Assembly (NCBI RefSeq): GCF_003253565.1
Contig: NZ_QKUF01000024.1
Location: forward strand, 26,761 to 90,760
DNA: 64,000 nucleotides
Direction: 5' to 3'
Source of the DNA: Thermosporothrix hazakensis
GTDB lineage: Bacteria; Chloroflexota; Ktedonobacteria; Ktedonobacterales; Ktedonobacteraceae
Shown one piece after another: positions 59,813 to 64,000 of the stretch. The translations under genes and the position numbers were made by a program. The notes under the pieces are model-generated. The model was not told the origin of the DNA. It was given only the letters and a program-made list of their open reading frames with translations, and ran no database searches. Position 1 is the first letter of the stretch; each line of letters opens with the position of its first letter.

Positions 59813-62260
59813 CTACTCCTCTTTCTTGATCTTCTTCCCCGTATCGCGCTCAACCGAGAGCACATCCTTGATCTTCTCAAGCCGCTGAAAGATGCGAGGC
59901 AGAATCTCAAGGTTATTGATTTCCAGCGTCGCGCTCACAATGATCTGCTCGCGACTCAGCCCCTGACGCGTATGGAAGGCGTTCAGGTTAATCCCGTACT
60001 CAGAAATGACGGTCGCGATATCCCGGATCAGATCAGGGCGATCACGCGCCAGGATAATGATCGGGGCGTGATAGCGCGTCTGGCTCATGCCCGTCCAGTT
60101 CACGGCAATCAGGCGATCTTTCTCCCCTCCCTTTAAACGAGCAATATTCTGACAGTCAGCACGGTGCACAATGACACCTTTGCCCCGGCTAATAAAGCCA
60201 ACAATTTCATCACCGGGCAGAGGATAGCAGCAGTTGGCCAGCCTCGTCAGCAGGCCTTCAACGCCCGCTACCTGTAAATTCGCAGGCGCCTGACGTGTGG
60301 AAGACGGTGGCGTCACCTTTCCTTCTGGCTCTTTGCTCTCCTTCGGTTCGCGGGCCTGGAGATGTTCCTGCACCTTCGCACACACAGTATGTGCCCGAAG
60401 ATCATCAGCGCCGACAGCAGCCAGAATATCATCAAACGACTGCATCTTCAGTTCACTGCACAGCATATTCTCAATCTCTTCATTGATGAGATCAACGCCC
60501 CGCAGGTTCATCGTTTTGAGGGTATGCTCAATGCGCTCACGCCCGATCTGAATGTTGATGTCACGCTCGTGCGTCTTCAGATAGCGACGGATCTTATTGC
60601 GAGCAGCAGCCGTTCGTGCAAAGTTCAACCAGTCCCGGGTAGGATGGGCGCTTCGATTGGTCACAATATCGACGATCTCGCCACTTTGCAGCTCATAATT
60701 CAGCGGGACCATCCGCGATACCAGGCGATCACCGTCCGCCCCTTCCACATGGGTAATGATGCGCGCTCCCGCGCACTTATCGCCAATCTTGGTATGAATA
60801 CGATAGGCAAAATCCAGCGGCGTCGAGCCAACCGGCAGATCTTTTACCTCGCCCTTTGGCGTAAAGACAAAGATCTGCTCCTCGAAGAAGTCATCCTTCA
60901 CCGCCTGCACAAACTCGCTATCGGTATTGCCAGAGGCGCGTAGCTCCTGCTGCCACTCGGCAAGCTGATGAATCCAGGTGAGGAGCTCCTTCGCAGAAGA
61001 TGAGGCCGTGTCACCGACATCCTTATAATGCCAGTGCATCGCGACACCATATTCGGCCATCTCGTGCATCTCATGTGTGCGGATCTGGATCTCGACAAGC
61101 TGATCATCCAGACAGAAGACTGTGGTATGCAGCGCGCGATAGCCGTTCGGCTTGGGATTTGCGATAAAGTCCTTGATGCGTCCTTCCTTCGGCTTCCAGA
61201 GGCTATGAACATGGCCGAGGGCGACATAACAATCTGTAGTAGAATCAACCAGTATCCGAAACGCTATCAGGTCATGAATCTGGCTCACATCGGCTGCGGC
61301 CTTCAGAGCCTCCAGATCCCCTCCGACATCCCCGGCATTCCGTTCCAGCTTCTTATAAAAGCTCCAGAGATGCTTGACACGCCCGGACACCTCAGCCTTC
61401 ACGCCAATAGCCTTCATTTCTTTGCGTAAGACATCGCAGATGCGGTCCACATACGAGCGCCACTGTTTGCTCTCGGCTTCAACAATACCACGAACCCATT
61501 CATACTTTTCTGGCTCAAGGATCTTAAAGGCGAGGTCTTCTAGCTCACTCTCAATGCGCGACATACCCAGACGCCCGGCCAGAGGCGCATAAATCTCACG
61601 CGTCTCCTGGGCGAGGTTCAGCAATTCCTGCTGATCCCCCTGATAGTCAGGTTTACACATATAGCGCATTGTATGTAGCCGGTATGCCAGCTTGAGAGCG
61701 ACAACGCGGGGGTCCTCAGCCATCGCGACAAACATCTTGCGCACCGTTTCGGCCTGCTGCCGACGCATCGCCTCACGAACACGCGGCTTCTTGCTCTCTT
61801 TATTCTCTGTGCTACTGGCAACACCTGGACTACTGGCATCCTCTTCACTGCTCTTCTGGGCGCTGAGCGCGCTCTGTTTCCGCCGTTCAAGGATGTTAAA
61901 TCGCTCCATGCTATAGATGACATGGGCAGTCGCGCTACCAACTATCTCTTCTACCTGTTCAAGAGGGAGAAGATCCGCATCTACAGCCTCAAAGAGCAAT
62001 CCAGCCATGACGCCGATCGCATCTATATGCATCTGCGCCAGAATCAGGGCAACCTCAAGAGCATGCTCGATCAGAAGGATTCCACGTTCATCGACAAGAT
62101 CTTGATAGCTGTGCACTGCCAGCGTGAGCGCCTGTTCAATTTTTGTAATGTCGTCTGGGGGTGCCACATATTGGCGTACCAGGGCAAGCAGTCTTCTCTC
62201 TTCTTCTGAGTGATCGCGTGCCACAACTTGTTGATCTAGAGACATATTAACCATGACCAT
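59813..62260 (-). CDS. RelA/SpoT homologue with a degenerate hydrolase domain
   Basis: 815 residues from ATG 62260; other ATGs are at 62254 and 62245. Long RSH layout: HD-like domain (about 40-200), (p)ppGpp synthetase (about 270-420; GRIKDFIANPKPNGYRALHTTVF and VEIQIRTHEMHEMAEYG), TGS (FVFTPKGEVKDLPVGSTPLDFAYRIHT), helical and zinc-finger parts (LANCCYPLPGDEI...VHRADC) and a C-terminal ACT domain. The hydrolase residues are lost: the LLHD motif reads LLFE (F90, E91) and the LADRLHNMR segment reads LAYRLHTMR (Y193). I infer a synthetase-only enzyme. It is followed upstream by a paralogue on the same strand. Confidence 0.9.
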   Translation of the reverse strand: MVMVNMSLDQQVVARDHSEEERRLLALVRQYVAPPDDITKIEQALTLAVHSYQDLVDERGILLIEHALEVALILAQMHIDAIGVMAGLLFEAVDADLLPLEQVEEIVGSATAHVIYSMERFNILERRKQSALSAQKSSEEDASSPGVASSTENKESKKPRVREAMRRQQAETVRKMFVAMAEDPRVVALKLAYRLHTMRYMCKPDYQGDQQELLNLAQETREIYAPLAGRLGMSRIESELEDLAFKILEPEKYEWVRGIVEAESKQWRSYVDRICDVLRKEMKAIGVKAEVSGRVKHLWSFYKKLERNAGDVGGDLEALKAAADVSQIHDLIAFRILVDSTTDCYVALGHVHSLWKPKEGRIKDFIANPKPNGYRALHTTVFCLDDQLVEIQIRTHEMHEMAEYGVAMHWHYKDVGDTASSSAKELLTWIHQLAEWQQELRASGNTDSEFVQAVKDDFFEEQIFVFTPKGEVKDLPVGSTPLDFAYRIHTKIGDKCAGARIITHVEGADGDRLVSRMVPLNYELQSGEIVDIVTNRSAHPTRDWLNFARTAAARNKIRRYLKTHERDINIQIGRERIEHTLKTMNLRGVDLINEEIENMLCSELKMQSFDDILAAVGADDLRAHTVCAKVQEHLQAREPKESKEPEGKVTPPSSTRQAPANLQVAGVEGLLTRLANCCYPLPGDEIVGFISRGKGVIVHRADCQNIARLKGGEKDRLIAVNWTGMSQTRYHAPIIILARDRPDLIRDIATVISEYGINLNAFHTRQGLSREQIIVSATLEINNLEILPRIFQRLEKIKDVLSVERDTGKKIKKEE

Positions 62261-62644
62261 ACATATGCTAGGTAAGCTCTCCAGAATACTCAGTAAAATC
62301 CGTACCTACAGCTTTCGTCACAAACAATGTTTCACTACAACCAGCGGGCTGGTTTCGGGACAGCAACAAGCATCCTGTTTTGTACACGACAGCAGACAGT
62401 GGTTAAGCGCAGTTTTGAGTGAGCCAGCCTCAACACCATACCAGCAGCAAGGGCTTTGCTCATACTTCGTGGCAACTGACAGTACTACCAGGTACATCGA
62501 GTAAACACTTGATGGTCCTCTCTTAGTACTAACACGCTGCCCTCAGAAAAACATTTCTTTACGCAAACAGCATGGTACATTTTGACTAGCCCTAACACAT
62601 TACTTCTACCAAACAAGAAGGAGGGCTATCGAGGAAAATCGGTT
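62261..62644. other. Gap between the two RelA/SpoT genes
   Basis: About 380 bp, with no gene and no clear terminator or promoter. It must hold the start signals of the 815-residue protein. Confidence 0.4.
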
Positions 62645-64000
62645 TTAATGGCTTGTCAAGCAGCGGTCAACACTCACAACGTTCTTTACCTGACGCAGGC
62701 GCCGCAGAATACGCTCCAACTGATCCAGAACCCCTTCAGCGCTTATTTCCAGCGTGGCGGTAATCACCGCTTTTTGTGAAGAAGCATTGGTCGTCGAAGT
62801 GACTGTCGTCATGTTGATACTGGCGTCTGCCACAACCGCGGCAACGTCACGCAACAATCCAGAGCGATCATGCGCCACAATCGTAATAGGTGCAAGGTAT
62901 GCCTCCGGTGCAAGCTGCCGCCAGTGAACCTCTACCAGCGAACCCGGATTCTTCTCGCGTACAGCGTTCAAACGTAAACAATCCGTACGGTGAACATACA
63001 TTCCCTGATTCGGACTCAGGACACCTATTATTGTATCACCTGGAATGGGACAACAACACTCAGCCAATTTGACAAGGTCAGCCGCCTCATTCTCCTGATA
63101 GCCAGATTCCACAGCCGGAGTCTCGGTACACACTGGCTCGCGTATCTCGCCTTCGCGCTGCAACAGCGGAAGTAGCAGCTTCTTGACCTCCTCAACGCTG
63201 AGATCCTCGCGTCCCATTGCAACATAGAGATCATCGAGTGTGGCATAGCGGGCAAGCGCGTTTCCGCTCCCCTCTGCCCGTACACGCTGCAAGAGCTGTT
63301 CGATATGCTCATTGATCCCGGTCGCACCCATTGTCTTGAGGGCCAGATCCAGGCGTTCACGTCCTAGTTGGAGGTTGATCTCGCGTTCATAGGTTTTGAG
63401 GTACCGTCGAATTTTGTTGCGGGCCGCATTCGTGCGGGCAAAGTGAAGCCAATCGCGGGTGGGATGTACAGCCACATTGGTCATAATATCAACAATCTCG
63501 CCGCCCTTGAGCTCATAATCCAGCGGAACCAGGCGCGTGACCAGGCGTCCGCTCTCATCCATGTTGGTGATAATGCGAGCACCGGCACAGTGATCACCCA
63601 GATCGGTATGGATGCGATAGGCCATATCGAGCGGTGTGGAGCCCCGAGGCAGATCCTTGACCTCACCCTTTGGCGTAAAGACGAAGATCTGATCCTGGAA
63701 GACATCCCCTTTAAACGCCTCGACAAACTCGTCAGCGCTCTCAGGAAGCTCCTGCTGCCATTGGCGAAGCTGCTCAATCCAGGCCACCATCTCCTTATAG
63801 GAGAGCTTCCAGCTATTGGGCGAGCCTTCTTTGCCCATGCGATCTTTCAGATACCAGTAACTGGCAATTCCATAGTTGGCGGTTCGCTGCATATCATGGG
63901 TGCGGATCTGAATTTCAGCCAGGCGATCGTGCAAACAAAAGACGGTTGTATGGAGGGATTGATAGCCGTTGAGTTTGGGGGTAGCAATGAAGTCTTTAAT
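62645..64000 (-). CDS. Second RelA/SpoT homologue (5' part beyond the window)
   Basis: 452 codons, open to the last base, so the gene continues outside. What is seen starts inside the synthetase domain (IKDFIATPKLNGYQSLHTTVF; AEIQIRTHDMQRTANYG), then TGS (FVFTPKGEVKDLPRGSTPLDMAYRIHT), the helical and zinc-finger region (LAECCCPIPGDTI...VHRTDC) and a C-terminal ACT domain. The layout is that of its tandem neighbour, with clear divergence. Whether its hydrolase domain is intact cannot be seen; if so, the pair would divide synthesis and breakdown of (p)ppGpp. Confidence 0.9.
   Translation of the reverse strand: MKDFIATPKLNGYQSLHTTVFCLHDRLAEIQIRTHDMQRTANYGIASYWYLKDRMGKEGSPNSWKLSYKEMVAWIEQLRQWQQELPESADEFVEAFKGDVFQDQIFVFTPKGEVKDLPRGSTPLDMAYRIHTDLGDHCAGARIITNMDESGRLVTRLVPLDYELKGGEIVDIMTNVAVHPTRDWLHFARTNAARNKIRRYLKTYEREINLQLGRERLDLALKTMGATGINEHIEQLLQRVRAEGSGNALARYATLDDLYVAMGREDLSVEEVKKLLLPLLQREGEIREPVCTETPAVESGYQENEAADLVKLAECCCPIPGDTIIGVLSPNQGMYVHRTDCLRLNAVREKNPGSLVEVHWRQLAPEAYLAPITIVAHDRSGLLRDVAAVVADASINMTTVTSTTNASSQKAVITATLEISAEGVLDQLERILRRLRQVKNVVSVDRCLTSH

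Overview
The window looks like chromosomal DNA of a Chloroflexota bacterium, most likely of the class Ktedonobacteria. This is an inference from gene content, not from a marker rRNA. It rests on a caa3-type oxidase with a cytochrome-fused subunit II, a complete Ccm (system I) cytochrome c maturation operon in a cell envelope with no visible outer-membrane genes, a shortened division/cell-wall cluster, and large secreted BACON-repeat proteins. No rRNA, tRNA, CRISPR array or intact transposase was found.

Layout. 1-8.3 kb holds surface and envelope proteins: two membrane-anchored BACON-repeat proteins, a proline-rich membrane protein, a zinc-ribbon membrane protein and a small ferredoxin-like protein. 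8.5-14.1 kb holds metabolic and wall genes: a short-chain dehydrogenase, proline dehydrogenase, an NlpC/P60 peptidase, a gamma-carbonic-anhydrase-like protein, a DUF4097-type protein and a small membrane protein. 14.3-22.9 kb is a 12-gene minus-strand Ccm operon, read as thiol-disulfide oxidoreductase, CopD-like, ccmE, ccmF, ccmH, ccmI-like, a second CcmI-tailed protein, ccmA, ccmB, ccmC, an unlisted 51-residue ccmD and a DUF3054-type protein. 23.4-27.9 kb holds a DJ-1/PfpI protein, a receiver-membrane protein and a one-piece histidine kinase/pseudo-receiver/winged-helix regulator. 28.1-35.4 kb holds the cytochrome oxidase genes (ctaC, ctaD, subunit IV-like, ctaE) and the assembly genes ctaG, ctaB and sco. 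35.6-37.6 kb holds an HTH protein and a fusion of an oxidase-subunit-IV-like membrane module with BON domains. 37.6-50.6 kb is a dcw cluster: rsmH, ftsL, ftsI, a small gene, ftsW, murG, murC, murB, ftsQ, ftsA, ftsZ. 51.5-64 kb holds an MBL hydrolase, HU with a structured leader, a macro-domain protein, methionine aminopeptidase, Xaa-Pro aminopeptidase, a J-domain protein, dUTPase, the primary sigma factor and two tandem RelA/SpoT homologues, the second cut by the window edge.

How the parts connect. The most notable signal is a regulatory one. The direct repeat TTCAGGT-N4-GTAAGGT (11-bp period) occurs exactly four times, each time between genes and each time pointing at a downstream gene: the ccm operon, the cox operon, ctaB-sco and the receiver-membrane gene. 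Three copies share more: a second heptamer pair and a -10-like hexamer at the same distances. Heptamers repeated at 11 bp are the binding pattern of OmpR/PhoB winged-helix regulators. A fused kinase/receiver/winged-helix protein with exactly that DNA-binding fold lies inside the same region, and one box lies just beyond its 3' end. I infer a cytochrome/aerobic-respiration regulon. Several proteins also have altered key residues: the kinase-regulator receiver (Asp to Ser), the ferredoxin-like protein (Cys to Asp), CcmE (CxxxF), methionine aminopeptidase (His to Trp) and the hydrolase domain of the RelA/SpoT protein.
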